Positions 1-8,265 of a DNA stretch of 64,000 nucleotides are shown here, piece by piece. Location of the stretch: the NCBI GenBank assembly GCA_964504335.1, contig CAZDET010000022.1, positions 5,716 through 69,715 on the forward strand, written 5' to 3'. The notes below the pieces were generated by a model. It was given only the letters and a program-made list of their open reading frames with translations. It was not told the DNA's origin and did not search any database. The stretch is from CAZDET01 sp964504335 (GTDB lineage Bacteria; Bacteroidota; Bacteroidia; Chitinophagales; Saprospiraceae). Position 1 is the stretch's first letter, and each line of letters starts with the position of its first letter. Made by a program: the position numbers and the translations under genes.

Positions 1-821
1 CTGGAGATATAGCCGATGGGGGCATCGAACCATACGTACAATACCTTCCCGGCTGCGGCATCCAATGGCACCGGGATGCCCCAATCCAGATCTCGGGTGA
101 TGGCGCGCGCGTGCAACCCTTCCTTGAGCCAGCTCAAGCACTGGCCCACGACGTGCTTCTTCCAACGCTGGGCATTGTGGTGGATAGCGCCGTCCAGCTC
201 GCCCGTCTCAATCCAGGTGCGGAGCCAGTTGGCGTGCTGCTCCAGCTTGAAGTACCAATGAGTGGTTGCGCGAAGCTCCGGCTTGTTTCCGCTCAGCACG
301 GATACGGGATCGATCAATTCGGTGGGCGACAAGTCAGACCCACAATTCTCGCACTGATCGCCGTAGGCCGAATCGTAGCCACAGCGCGGACAGGTGCCCT
401 TGATGTACCGATCGGCCAGGAATTGATCGAACTCCTCGTCGTAATATTGCTCCATGGTGCGCTCCTCGAACTGATCGCCCTGCTCGTACAATTTCTGAAA
501 AAACGCCTGCGCCGTTTCGTGGTGCAGCGGATCGCTGGTCCGGTGGTAGTAGTCGAAGGAAATACCGAGTCGCTCGAATGTTTCCTTGTTGAGGTGGTGG
601 TATTTGTCGATAATTTGGCGCGGCTCGATTTTTTCCTTCTTGGCCCGGATGGTGATGGCCGCACCATGCTCATCACTGCCGCATACCCAAACGACGTCTC
701 GCCCCATCAGCCGCTGATAACGGACGAAGATATCAGCGGGCAAGTACGCCCCTGCCAGGTGGCCCAGGTGCAGCGGCCCATTGGCGTAGGGAAGTGCGGA
801 GGTGACGAGGAATCGTGACAT
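1..821 (-). CDS. metG: methionyl-tRNA synthetase, 5' part only (runs off left edge)
   Basis: Charges tRNA-Met with methionine in the cytoplasm. Only the first 273 codons are in the window; the gene runs off the left edge, so the KMSKS loop and anticodon-binding domain are not seen. Translating the minus strand from the ATG at 821 gives a class I synthetase start, with the adenylate-binding HLGH at residues 18-21. A zinc knuckle follows, CPRC at 144-147 and CENC at 157-160, which places it with the zinc-containing MetG form. The reading continues through VLYVWFDAPIGY, a conserved MetG block, at the edge. The plus-strand frame open over the same bases is a shadow. The gene is divergent from queA across a 91-base gap. 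Confidence 0.95.
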   Translation of the reverse strand, partial: MSRFLVTSALPYANGPLHLGHLAGAYLPADIFVRYQRLMGRDVVWVCGSDEHGAAITIRAKKEKIEPRQIIDKYHHLNKETFERLGISFDYYHRTSDPLHHETAQAFFQKLYEQGDQFEERTMEQYYDEEFDQFLADRYIKGTCPRCGYDSAYGDQCENCGSDLSPTELIDPVSVLSGNKPELRATTHWYFKLEQHANWLRTWIETGELDGAIHHNAQRWKKHVVGQCLSWLKEGLHARAITRDLDWGIPVPLDAAAGKVLYVWFDAPIGYIS

Positions 822-912
822 GTAAGTCTGAGTTTGTGGTAGATCGGCGGCGAAGATAGACAATGAACTATTAGGCCCCAAAGTTCCTTGTGACCAAACA
901 AGCTTCTAACTC

Positions 913-2148
913 GTGCCCGTACCTGCTATTGATATTTCGGATTATGACTACTCCCTGCCCGAGGAGTTTATCGCGCAGTATCCCTTACCAGAGCGCGATC
1001 AGTCGAAGCTGCTCGTCTATCGGGAGGGTGTGGTATCTGCCACTGCCTTTCGCCGCCTCCCGGAGCAATTGCCCGAGGGAACGATGCTGGTATTCAACGA
1101 TACCCGAGTGATCCATGCCCGATTGGGCTTCGAACTACCGACGGGCAAACCGCTGGAAATATTTTGCCTCCGCCCGCTGGCCCCGGCTGAATACGCCCTC
1201 AACTTATCTCAATACCGCGCCGTGGAGTGGGAGTGCCTCGTGGGGGGCAATCGCCGGTGGAAACAGGGCGTCATCTCCACCCAAATACAGCTCGAAGGCG
1301 GGCCGCTTAGCCTGACCGCTACCCGCCTGGAAACACTGAATGGCAGTTTCCGCATTCGCTTCGAATGGCCGGAAGAGCAATACTCCTTCGCTGAGGTGCT
1401 GGCGGCAGCGGGTCAGATTCCCCTACCTCCCTACTTAAAGCGCGCCTCCGAAGCTTCGGATCGCGAACGCTACCAAACCCTCCTGGCCCAAATAGAAGGC
1501 AGCGTAGCAGCTCCTACGGCAGCGCTGCACTTCAGCAAGCGCGTTCTGGATGATCTGCACGCGCGCGGCATCCAACAAGCACGTCTGACCCTCCACGTTG
1601 GTGCAGGTACTTTTCGGCCCGTTACGGCCTCCTCACTCGCGGAACATCGCATGCACTTCGAACGCTTTTTCGTACCCCAATCTACGGTAGCGCAACTACT
1701 GGAACAAGTCCGGCGTAAAGCTCCCATTGTTGCGGTCGGCACAACCAGTCTGCGCACGCTGGAAAGCCTCTACTGGATTGGGCATCAACTATCCACAGGA
1801 ACACCAGCGGAATGGCTGCAAGATGGGCTTACCCTCAATCAGGATCTTCCCTACCAGGCCAAGCAGAGCGTCGACTTACCGGATGCCATCGGGGCGATCG
1901 TGCAAGCGATGCAGGAACTCAACCTGAAAGCCCTTCGAGGAGATACGCAGTTGTTGATTGCACCTGGCTACGAGGTCCGTACCATTCAGGGGCTGATTAC
2001 TAATTTCCACCAGCCTCGCTCGACCCTCCTGCTTTTGGTAGCGGCGTTGGTGGGCACCGATTGGAGGCACATTTACGAATTTGCCCAGGCGCACCACTTC
2101 CGATTTCTGAGTTACGGAGATAGTAGTTTGCTTTGGAAACGAACATAA
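913..2148 (+). CDS. queA: S-adenosylmethionine:tRNA ribosyltransferase-isomerase
   Basis: Transfers and isomerises the ribosyl part of SAM onto preQ1-modified tRNA to form epoxyqueuosine at the wobble base (cytoplasm). Family blocks are visible: the opening DYDYSLPEEFIAQYPL, the FNDTRVIHARL block near residue 60, SVAAPTAALHF near residue 197, LTLHVGAGTF near 225 and NFHQPRSTLLLLVAALVG near the C-terminus. The start is GTG at 913: an in-frame TAA lies two codons upstream and no ATG is available before residue 58. At 411 aa it is longer than the roughly 350 aa of E. coli QueA, apparently through loops in the first half. It faces the EI24-like gene tail to tail. Confidence 0.95.
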   Translation: MPVPAIDISDYDYSLPEEFIAQYPLPERDQSKLLVYREGVVSATAFRRLPEQLPEGTMLVFNDTRVIHARLGFELPTGKPLEIFCLRPLAPAEYALNLSQYRAVEWECLVGGNRRWKQGVISTQIQLEGGPLSLTATRLETLNGSFRIRFEWPEEQYSFAEVLAAAGQIPLPPYLKRASEASDRERYQTLLAQIEGSVAAPTAALHFSKRVLDDLHARGIQQARLTLHVGAGTFRPVTASSLAEHRMHFERFFVPQSTVAQLLEQVRRKAPIVAVGTTSLRTLESLYWIGHQLSTGTPAEWLQDGLTLNQDLPYQAKQSVDLPDAIGAIVQAMQELNLKALRGDTQLLIAPGYEVRTIQGLITNFHQPRSTLLLLVAALVGTDWRHIYEFAQAHHFRFLSYGDSSLLWKRT

Positions 2149-2414
2149 AAAACCACCGATCCATTGACAGCGCAATTGTCCCCCATATTGCCGCCGGATC
2201 GATGGCTATTTATTTCGTTTATCAGTAATGATATTGGTATCCAAATATACTGTTAAATCATCAGAGAAATATGCCATATGACCCGCTATATCCGTTTCGG
2301 CTTATCTTTTTGGTCTGAAATTATTCCTCCCTATTGCTACTTATCCGAGGATACGTGCATTGCTTGTGAGTAGATCCGGAAAACGATTGATTGCGCTTGC
2401 TAAACGCATCAGCG
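2149..2414. other. convergent intergenic gap with no clear signal
   Basis: Lies between the 3' ends of queA (plus) and the EI24-like gene (minus). It is AT-richer than its flanks. I see no strong hairpin with a T-run, no good ORF and no RNA gene. Confidence 0.5.
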
Positions 2415-3236
2415 CTATTCTGCTACTTCGGGCGCAGGGGTTTCGTGCAAATTGGACAACCGCGACATCACCAGCGCTACGATAACGGCCGTGATAACGG
2501 GACCGGCGGCAGTACCCACGATCGGGATCAGGAGAAAGATGTACAGCAGCAATCCCGTGGCTAGCACCACCCCCACATAGGAACGCGCAAACTGCTCGCT
2601 TTCCTTGATGGTCAGATCAAACTGTTCGGTGAAATTATCGAATATGGCAAAGCCAAGGAAGTAGCATTGCACGGTAAAAGCAAAAATGGGCTCCAAAAAG
2701 TCCAGAAAGCCGACAATCCCGAATAGAATCCCCAGAAGCAGCAGGGCTATGGATTCTAGAATGAAGGCTTTAAAAGCCACTTTGATCATGCGAATCTGCG
2801 CATCGAGAAAGTCCCGGAAACTAGTTTTTTCATCCTCGATTTTACAAAGTGTAATCAAGGAGCGGCGCATGAAGTGGTAGGTCAGTACCTCCAACAAAAT
2901 CAAAAGGAGGTATTTGAACGCTCCGGCCGTGAAAAACCGGTAGCCTTCCGAAGCCGCCTCCCCAAACACGGAGGCAAAGGTATTGATCGATGTGGCCTCG
3001 ACCTGCATAAAAGTCTGGACCCAGGTAACCATTATTTTCACAAAACCGACGCCAACTAAAATACCTCCTAATATCAGCAATCGAGTAACCCACCCGTAGG
3101 AAAGGATACCTTCCCAGAGGCGCTCCTCACGAATGAAGCGAATCGCTTTCGGCAAACTGGCCAGCGTGTAGAAAAAATGAAAAAGCGGCTTTTGCGACGC
3201 AGGGTCCGGATATTGGTTTTCGGAAGATTCGTTCAT
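2415..3236 (-). CDS. EI24/CysZ-like multi-pass membrane protein
   Basis: A 273-aa inner-membrane protein with about six hydrophobic segments. They start at residues about 50-70 (LLILGGILVGVGFVKIM), 105-120, 155-180 and 190-205, and end with a long pair near 225-260 (LLLYIFLLIPIVGTAAGPV). The last segment, with its IPIxxTAAGP turn, resembles the C-terminal part of the EI24/CysZ family, and the polar N-terminus and short cytosolic tail also fit. CysZ imports sulfate in enterobacteria; nothing here shows the substrate, so I leave function open. It is a single gene, convergent with queA and divergent from the cytochrome c/sugar dehydrogenase gene. A plain DUF membrane family is the alternative. 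Confidence 0.55.
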   Translation of the reverse strand: MNESSENQYPDPASQKPLFHFFYTLASLPKAIRFIREERLWEGILSYGWVTRLLILGGILVGVGFVKIMVTWVQTFMQVEATSINTFASVFGEAASEGYRFFTAGAFKYLLLILLEVLTYHFMRRSLITLCKIEDEKTSFRDFLDAQIRMIKVAFKAFILESIALLLLGILFGIVGFLDFLEPIFAFTVQCYFLGFAIFDNFTEQFDLTIKESEQFARSYVGVVLATGLLLYIFLLIPIVGTAAGPVITAVIVALVMSRLSNLHETPAPEVAE

Positions 3237-3429
3237 AGTATCATCAGCAGTATTAATGACAGATATCTAATCTAGGGAGTTCTCGCCGAATGCCGAATTT
3301 CAATCTGCGGATGCAAGCCGTCTTTAGATAAAAAAGACGCTACAGTCCATGAAGGAATGGGCAACTTATCCATCAACTCCTTGAATAATCAATTGTTAGA
3401 CCATCGTGAGCCTCATAAATACTCCCCAA

Positions 3430-4845
3430 ATGCACTCCAAATTGCCCGTAACCCTGCTATGTATTGGCTGTTTCGCCTGTCTATTAATGCTATTTCCTGC
3501 TTTCGACCATCCGCGCCCGGCAGCCGATCCGGAAACGAATTACGCTACGTACTGCGCCGGTTGCCACGGCGAGCAGATGCAAGCGTTTGTCGATCGCAGA
3601 TGGGTACACGGCAATACGGATGCCGACCTGTACAAAGCCATCGAAGTAGGATATCCGGAAGATGGTATGCCGGGGTTTGAAGCGACCTTCACCCAGGCAG
3701 AAATCCAGGAGCTCGTCGCCTACATTCAGGAGGGCATCAAAGACCGCGCCCGCTACGATTTCGACGCCGAGGTCAACTTATCGCAAGTTTACCAGGCAGA
3801 ACGCTTTTCTTATCAGCTCGAATTATTGGAAGACGGAGTGCAGATTCCCTGGGGAATGGCATCCCTTCCGGACGGCGGCTTCCTCCTAACGGATAAACTG
3901 GGAACCTTATACCGAAAAACAGCGGAAGGCGAACTACGCGTCGTCTCTGGAAGCCCCCGCGTAGTGGCTCGAGGGCAAGGTGGCTTGCTCGACGTGGTTC
4001 TGCATCCGAATTTTACCGACAACCGGCTGGTATACCTTTCCTACAGCAAACCCCACCCCACGCGTGGTACCCGTCTGCGCACTACCGCCGTATTGCGCGG
4101 CCGGCTAGAGGACAATCAGTTGCTGGATACCAGCGATATCTTCGTGGCCCTACCCTACGAGTCGACGGCCCATCACTACGGTTCCCGAATGGCTTTCGAT
4201 CGAAACGGATTCCTGTACGTATCAGTGGGCGACCGGGGTCGCCGGGACCGCAATCCACAGCGACTTGATAACCACTGTGGCAAGGTCCACCGCCTGCACG
4301 ACGATGGTAGCATCCCCAATGACAACCCCTTCGTCGGTCAACCCAATGCCGTACCCTCCATTTACAGCTACGGCCACCGCAACATTCAGGGGCTGGCCGT
4401 GCATCCGGAAACGGGCGCTATCTGGACCCACGAACACGGACCCCGCGGCGGCGACGAGCTCAATGTAGTCGAGCCGGGAAAGAACTACGGGTGGCCCACC
4501 ATTTCGTACGGAATCAACTACAACGGTACTACCTTCACCAACCGTACGGAAGCTCCGGGGCTGGAACAACCGCTGCACTACTGGGTACCCTCTATTGCTC
4601 CATGCGGCATGGCCTTCGTAACGGGCAATCGCTATCCGGGTTGGGAGGCCGACCTCATGATCGGTTCGCTGCGCTTCAAATACCTGAATCACTGTGTACT
4701 TGATGGGGAGTCAGTAACCGAAGAAGATTTGCTGCTCCCCAATATCGGGCGGTTGCGCAATGTTTACTCGGGGCCGGATGGATTCCTGTACGTGGCGACC
4801 GAAGAACCCGGACGTATCTATCGGCTTCGCCCGGTAGGCTCCTAA
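3430..4845 (+). CDS. cytochrome c - PQQ-type sugar dehydrogenase fusion, exported
   Basis: A predicted periplasmic aldose dehydrogenase that would pass electrons from PQQ to its own attached heme. After an N-terminal signal segment comes a short cytochrome c domain with heme-binding CAGCH (about residues 44-48) and a downstream Met in GMPGF as likely sixth ligand. A six-bladed GSDH/YliI-type propeller follows, with VSVGDRG, YSYGHRNIQGLA, THEHGPRGGDELN and GKNYGWP in the expected order. The ATG at 3430 puts the hydrophobic stretch at the N-terminus; an in-frame GTG at 3406 is also possible. The heme domain on the N-terminal side of one polypeptide is less usual than separate subunits. Substrate is unknown. 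It lies upstream of lolA with an 83-base gap. Confidence 0.88.
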   Translation: MHSKLPVTLLCIGCFACLLMLFPAFDHPRPAADPETNYATYCAGCHGEQMQAFVDRRWVHGNTDADLYKAIEVGYPEDGMPGFEATFTQAEIQELVAYIQEGIKDRARYDFDAEVNLSQVYQAERFSYQLELLEDGVQIPWGMASLPDGGFLLTDKLGTLYRKTAEGELRVVSGSPRVVARGQGGLLDVVLHPNFTDNRLVYLSYSKPHPTRGTRLRTTAVLRGRLEDNQLLDTSDIFVALPYESTAHHYGSRMAFDRNGFLYVSVGDRGRRDRNPQRLDNHCGKVHRLHDDGSIPNDNPFVGQPNAVPSIYSYGHRNIQGLAVHPETGAIWTHEHGPRGGDELNVVEPGKNYGWPTISYGINYNGTTFTNRTEAPGLEQPLHYWVPSIAPCGMAFVTGNRYPGWEADLMIGSLRFKYLNHCVLDGESVTEEDLLLPNIGRLRNVYSGPDGFLYVATEEPGRIYRLRPVGS

Positions 4846-4928
4846 ATGGGTGTTTGACAGATCCTTAACGTCTGTTTATGACACAAAGCAGGCCGAATTA
4901 GCGTTTTCTTCCCAAACCAAGCAATCCT

Positions 4929-5618
4929 ATGATGTTGCGCACACGCCTTTTGTTATCGACCGTTTTTGGGCTTTTGGTAATTGGTCTTTCCGCCCAGACC
5001 GACAATCAGTACCTCAGCGCCAAAGACTCTGATCCGGCCGCTAAGGCCACGCTGGATCAAATCCGTAAAAAATACGACGCGTATCGTACCCTCGACGTCG
5101 ACTTCAACCTGGAAATCGAATTGCCGGAGCAGGAGATGGAAAGCCAGCGCGGCACCTTGCAGCGCGAGGGGCAGAAATACCACTTCCTACTGGCCTCGCA
5201 GGAAGTCATCAGCGATGGGAAGGCGCTCTATTTCATCCTTCACAACAATAAGGAAATACAAATCAACGAGCTGCCGGAGCCCGGCGACGATGCCGGCATC
5301 CTGAGCCCCGAGTCATTGTTCAGCTTCTACGACAACGACAATTTCATTGCCATGCTCGTCGACGAGCGCACCGAACGGGGCCGCGTCTACCAGTACATCG
5401 AACTCAAACCGACCAGCGCGGAAAGCGAATACAGTAAGCTACGCGTCGTAGTTGATCGAAGCGCCAAAACGGTCCAACGCCTGAAGGCATTCGGCAAAGA
5501 CGGCAGCCGCTACACCTTCGTCGTCAATTCCTTCAAGCCCAATACGGCCTTGCCAGCCTCGACCTTCGCGTTTGACAAAGCGAACTATCCGGGGTATTAC
5601 GTGGAGGATCTTAGATAG
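4929..5618 (+). CDS. LolA-like outer-membrane lipoprotein carrier
   Basis: A 229-aa periplasmic protein with a cleavable signal peptide (MLRTRLLLSTVFGLLVIGLSAQ). The mature part has the LolA layout: an opening helix with LDQIRKKYDAYRTLDVDFNLEIE, then a run of beta strands that would form the half-barrel holding lipid acyl chains (RGTLQREGQKYHFLL, EVISDGKALYFI, KEIQINELP). Bacteroidota carry several LolA-like proteins, so this could be the lipoprotein chaperone or a paralogue for another lipid. The start is the ATG at 4929, with a second ATG immediately after. It ends 88 bases before the convergent M28 peptidase, with an inverted repeat between them. Confidence 0.85.
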   Translation: MMLRTRLLLSTVFGLLVIGLSAQTDNQYLSAKDSDPAAKATLDQIRKKYDAYRTLDVDFNLEIELPEQEMESQRGTLQREGQKYHFLLASQEVISDGKALYFILHNNKEIQINELPEPGDDAGILSPESLFSFYDNDNFIAMLVDERTERGRVYQYIELKPTSAESEYSKLRVVVDRSAKTVQRLKAFGKDGSRYTFVVNSFKPNTALPASTFAFDKANYPGYYVEDLR

Positions 5619-5627
5619 TACTTTGGC

Positions 5628-5700
5628 ATGTTAGTCTCTTAGTTCATTAGTGGACCGATTCACGTGTACCTAAAGAACTAAGAGACTAAAGAACTAACAT
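5628..5700. repeat. TTAG/CTAA inverted repeat between convergent genes
   Basis: TTAGTCTCTTAGTTC at 5631-5645 is the exact reverse complement of GAACTAAGAGACTAA at 5675-5689. An outer ATGTTAG/CTAACAT pair lies at 5628-5634 and 5694-5700. The 29-base centre is unpaired. It may work as a two-way terminator for lolA and the M28 peptidase. Three more intergenic sites use the same TTAG wording (see findings). Confidence 0.75.
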
Positions 5701-5706
5701 CCTAAC

Positions 5707-7284
5707 TTAATTACTCCCTTCCTGCTTCACATCGATCTCTTTGCGGGGCATGAGTTCGTCGCGCTGTGCCGTTCGCCAGACGAAGGTGGCAATGATGGTG
5801 GCAGCCTGCTGGAGGTCTTCCGCAACCAGATGATCGAGGTTATCCATATTGGAATGGTGCGTGCGGTTGAAGTAGGCCATCGGATCCTGAATGAACTGGA
5901 AGCCGGGGATACCTACGCCATCGAAGGAGAGGTGGTCGGTACCGCCAGTATTGCTCAAAGAGAGGGTCTGCGCATCCAGATCTTCAAAATCCTTAAACCA
6001 CTCGCGGAAAATGGGGGCAATTTGATTATTTCCCTGTAGGTAAATACCCCGGACTCGCCCGGTGCCGTTGTCCAGATTATAGTAAGCGGAGACCTTCTTC
6101 TGCTCCGGCTTCAAAGATTTGGGCGTATAACTGTTTCCTTCGGTTTCGGCAAAGTGATCCTTCACGTAATTGATCGAGCCGTAGAGCCCCTGCTCCTCGC
6201 CGGTCCAGAGGGCCAGGCGCAGCGTCCGCTTTGGCCGGATACCGGTTTCTTCGATCGTCTTCTGCAAAATCCGCGCTACCTCCATCATCACCGAGGAGCC
6301 GGCCCCATTATCGGTGGCTCCCGTAGCGGCGTGCCAGCTATCGAAGTGAGCGCCAAACATAACGACCTCGTCCGCTTTCTCCGAACCGGGTATTTCGGCG
6401 ATGAGGTTATGCTCCATCCCGTCTTCGTTGGTGTAGCGCGTTTGTAGGTCGATGGTGACTGTCACGGGAACGCCATTCTGCACGAGGCGCAGAATGCGAT
6501 TGTAGTGTTCGATAGCCATGGTAGCTTGAGGTACGACGGTGGCATTCTGCTCGTAGGGTCGGAAATTCGATTCTCCACTGGATCGGGCACCAGAGACGAA
6601 TACGGTTCCTAAATCGCCTTTATAACTGCGGTCTACGACGACCAACGGCTCTTCTTCGGCGAGCATTTTCCAGAGTGTCTGGTTGAAGGACATACCCGAC
6701 AATCCGCGCCAGTTGCGGCGGGGCCGGGGCGTCGGCATGGGTTCGTTGGCCAGTTCGAGCAAGTTTTCGGAGTCGTGGCGAGCCGCCAGCGGATCGAACC
6801 ACTCCGACACATCGCGAATGGTATCCAGAAATACGACTTTCCCCTTTAACATTCCCTGGTACTGATCGAGGTCTTCCACATCATCTGCCCGGAGATAGAT
6901 CACTTCGCCAGTACCGCTCGCAGAAGGCGACCAGGCTTTCGGATAAGCCAGTATGGGGAAGTAACTTTTGGCATTGGCGTGCATTTCGAAGTGCTGCAAC
7001 TCCCAGCCACGGCCAAAGGGGCCCCATTCTTCCAGATGCACATTTTCCAGGCCGATTTCTTCCAGGTAACCCGTTGCCCAGGCAGTAGCAGAGTCGAGCA
7101 GTGGCGATCCGGTCAGGCGCGGGCCGTACACGTCGGTCAGATAAGCGGCGATTTCCATAACCCCACTTTCTTCGAGTCCGTGCTTGCGTATAACATCGTC
7201 GATCGTTTCGGTGGCGCTTTTCTGCGCGAGTAGCAGGCTACTCCATCCGCAGAGAACCATAAACAAGAGTGCAGTTAGTCGCAT
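5707..7284 (-). CDS. secreted M28 family zinc aminopeptidase/carboxypeptidase
   Basis: A 525-aa exported peptidase. The signal peptide is MRLTALLFMVLCGWSSLLLAQ. A protease-associated (PA) insert lies in the first half, followed by the M28 catalytic core with the full set of two-zinc ligands: FGAHFDSW (His, Asp), TGATDNGAGSS (Asp), WTGEEQGLYGS (Glu pair), YNLDNGTG (Asp) and GGTDHLSFDG (His). The protein is expected to trim peptides in the periplasm or outside the cell, in keeping with a protein-degrading marine lifestyle (inference). It is divergent from the GNAT gene over 108 bases and convergent with lolA. No lipobox or T9SS tail is evident. Confidence 0.92.
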   Translation of the reverse strand: MRLTALLFMVLCGWSSLLLAQKSATETIDDVIRKHGLEESGVMEIAAYLTDVYGPRLTGSPLLDSATAWATGYLEEIGLENVHLEEWGPFGRGWELQHFEMHANAKSYFPILAYPKAWSPSASGTGEVIYLRADDVEDLDQYQGMLKGKVVFLDTIRDVSEWFDPLAARHDSENLLELANEPMPTPRPRRNWRGLSGMSFNQTLWKMLAEEEPLVVVDRSYKGDLGTVFVSGARSSGESNFRPYEQNATVVPQATMAIEHYNRILRLVQNGVPVTVTIDLQTRYTNEDGMEHNLIAEIPGSEKADEVVMFGAHFDSWHAATGATDNGAGSSVMMEVARILQKTIEETGIRPKRTLRLALWTGEEQGLYGSINYVKDHFAETEGNSYTPKSLKPEQKKVSAYYNLDNGTGRVRGIYLQGNNQIAPIFREWFKDFEDLDAQTLSLSNTGGTDHLSFDGVGIPGFQFIQDPMAYFNRTHHSNMDNLDHLVAEDLQQAATIIATFVWRTAQRDELMPRKEIDVKQEGSN

Positions 7285-7392
7285 AATTGTGTGTTATTTA
7301 TTGATTAGGGGAAATTACGAAATTATACCCGACGCAGAAGGGAGCTACACCTAAGTAGGTTTACTGCGATCACTCACCAAAATGCATGGCCC

Positions 7393-8265
7393 TTGTCCCG
7401 GCAACCGTTATCAATCAATACGCTCGCTCACTTGTCGCTTCCCTACGTAGTGGAAGTGTTCAACGAGGCATTTTCGGATTACCTCGTTCCGATGAATCGG
7501 CCGTTCGAATATTGGCGGGACCGCTGGAGGGCGGCGGGTCTGCGGTTGGATCATTCCTTCGGGGCCTTTGCGGAAGACGGTAGGCTGGTAGGTTTTTTGC
7601 TGCACGCCATCGGCCGCCGGGAATACGATCAAATGGCCTTCAACGTGGGCACCGGCGTTCTTCCTGCCTACCGGGGGCAACGATTGGTAGGAAAGCTATA
7701 CGAAGTGGCTACCCCACAACTGCGGCAAGCGGGCTGCACCCACGTGGGGCTCGAAGTAATCAAGGCCAACGAACGAGCGCTGCGCGCCTATCACCACGTG
7801 GGCTTTCGCCCCATCCGAGAATTAGATTCTTTTGCCGGAGCGGTACTGATGCATCCCTCCTACCACGGGCGCACATTAGAGTTAGAAGAACTTCTGCCTC
7901 CCCAATGGAAGCAGTTCTTTCAGCCCCTGCATCCCCCTGCCTGGGATCACCGCCTGGAAGCATTACAGCGTTTCGCCGATCGCTACGCCGCCTTCCGGGT
8001 GCATGCCGGCCCGGAGATCATCGGGGCTTTCCTCATCGAGCGGGAAAGCGGCTACCTTCCCCATTTCACCAGCTTGCCCACAGCAGATTGGGAACGCGGG
8101 GCGGCCGTGCTCGGTGCCACGCAGAAGGTTCATCCGGAGCTGCGCATTCTAAATGTGGACGTACGCGACCAGGCCCGCGTCCGTGCCGTGAAACACGCGG
8201 GCCTGGTCCGCATCATCGATCAATACGAAATGATGTATCCGATTAGTCTCGGTACTGCTCGTTGA
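7393..8265 (+). CDS. GNAT family N-acetyltransferase
   Basis: A 290-aa protein whose first half is a GNAT domain. The acetyl-CoA-binding motif A lies near residues 90-110 (VLPAYRGQRLVGKLYEVA), followed by the NERALRAYHHVGF block typical of the C-terminal GNAT strand and helix. The second half (about 165-290) looks like a second, weaker GNAT-like lobe. The substrate cannot be read from the sequence. No ATG is in frame before residue 34, so the start is taken as TTG at 7393, which keeps the first beta strand; this is uncertain. The last 23 bases overlap tail to tail with the sprE/porW-like gene on the other strand. Confidence 0.82.
   Translation: MSRQPLSINTLAHLSLPYVVEVFNEAFSDYLVPMNRPFEYWRDRWRAAGLRLDHSFGAFAEDGRLVGFLLHAIGRREYDQMAFNVGTGVLPAYRGQRLVGKLYEVATPQLRQAGCTHVGLEVIKANERALRAYHHVGFRPIRELDSFAGAVLMHPSYHGRTLELEELLPPQWKQFFQPLHPPAWDHRLEALQRFADRYAAFRVHAGPEIIGAFLIERESGYLPHFTSLPTADWERGAAVLGATQKVHPELRILNVDVRDQARVRAVKHAGLVRIIDQYEMMYPISLGTAR

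Noticed and set aside
111..818. Long plus-strand open frame at the left edge
   Set aside because: It is the shadow of metG; the minus strand translates into a complete MetG N-terminus with HLGH and zinc Cys residues.
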